DNA of 27,732 nucleotides, taken from a virus. The notes below the pieces were generated by a model. The model searched no databases. It saw nothing but the letters and a program-made list of their open reading frames with translations, and was not told where the DNA came from. The stretch covers positions 1-27,732 of IMG/VR virus record IMGVR_UViG_3300035680_000071; one strand, given 5' to 3'. The translations under genes were made by a program, and so were the position numbers. Position 1 is the stretch's first letter; each line of letters starts with the position of its first letter. Of the stretch, positions 27,687 through 27,732 are shown one piece after another.

Positions 27687-27732
27687 ATAAAAAAAATAAT
27701 TTACGTATTATTTATTATAAACCATATTTTGA

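Noticed and set aside
27715-27732. Possible C-terminus (SKYGL then stop) of another minus-strand gene at the right edge
   Set aside because: Only six codons are visible, so no call is made.

Overview
The window reads as part of a large, AT-rich tailed phage that infects a Bacteroidetes host, probably a flavobacterium-like bacterium. The host assignment rests on three things visible here. Promoters carry the Bacteroidetes -7 element TAnnTTTG. Most genes lack a Shine-Dalgarno sequence. One secreted protein ends in a type IX secretion (T9SS) C-terminal sorting domain. The phage assignment rests on collagen-like fibre proteins with a phage adhesin N-terminal module, a holin-like membrane gene cluster, homing endonucleases, conserved phage hypotheticals, and a tRNA array of about 11 kb. 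No integrase, terminase or capsid gene lies in the window, so lifestyle and exact taxonomy are open.

Layout. 1-1726: a truncated glycosyltransferase (minus strand) is divergent from a GT7-like galactosyltransferase and a HAD phosphatase (plus strand). Everything after that is on the minus strand. 1723-4096: a small gene and an N-domain-less ClpC-like unfoldase. 4231-6560: two paralogous collagen-like tail fibre or adhesin genes. 6596-13908: a compact run of signal-peptide proteins (two CsgG-like proteins, a C-type lectin/LamG protein, an outer-membrane-barrel candidate, a T9SS-sorted dockerin-like protein) with three small membrane proteins (holin or spanin candidates) embedded in it. This looks like one late operon that remodels or breaches the host envelope. 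13970-25055: the tRNA array, with 30 recognisable tRNA genes covering 19 amino acids without ambiguity and probably isoleucine too. It is interspersed with two homing endonucleases, a YqeY-type tRNA-binding-domain protein, conserved phage small proteins and micro-genes. 25078-27660: a micro-gene, two proteins whose N-termini look like T4-type capsid-targeting propeptides, and a secreted CAP-domain protein.

Most unusual is a set of about eight tRNA-like elements inside the array. They have matching acceptor stems and usually normal D and T arms, but the anticodon domain is missing, shrunken or interrupted by roughly 20-120 extra nucleotides. Several fit exactly between neighbouring tRNAs with 6-nt gaps, which argues against random debris. 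They could be interrupted tRNAs, decoys for host anticodon nucleases, or decaying genes.

A second recurring signal is a promoter with fixed geometry, T-tract, CCG, exactly 11 nt, then TAnnTTTG, found eight times. Two of these promoters drive a 33- or 42-codon ORF followed 21-24 nt later by a terminator hairpin and then a tRNA block, a layout like leader-peptide attenuation. All function assignments come from reading motifs; no database search was run.
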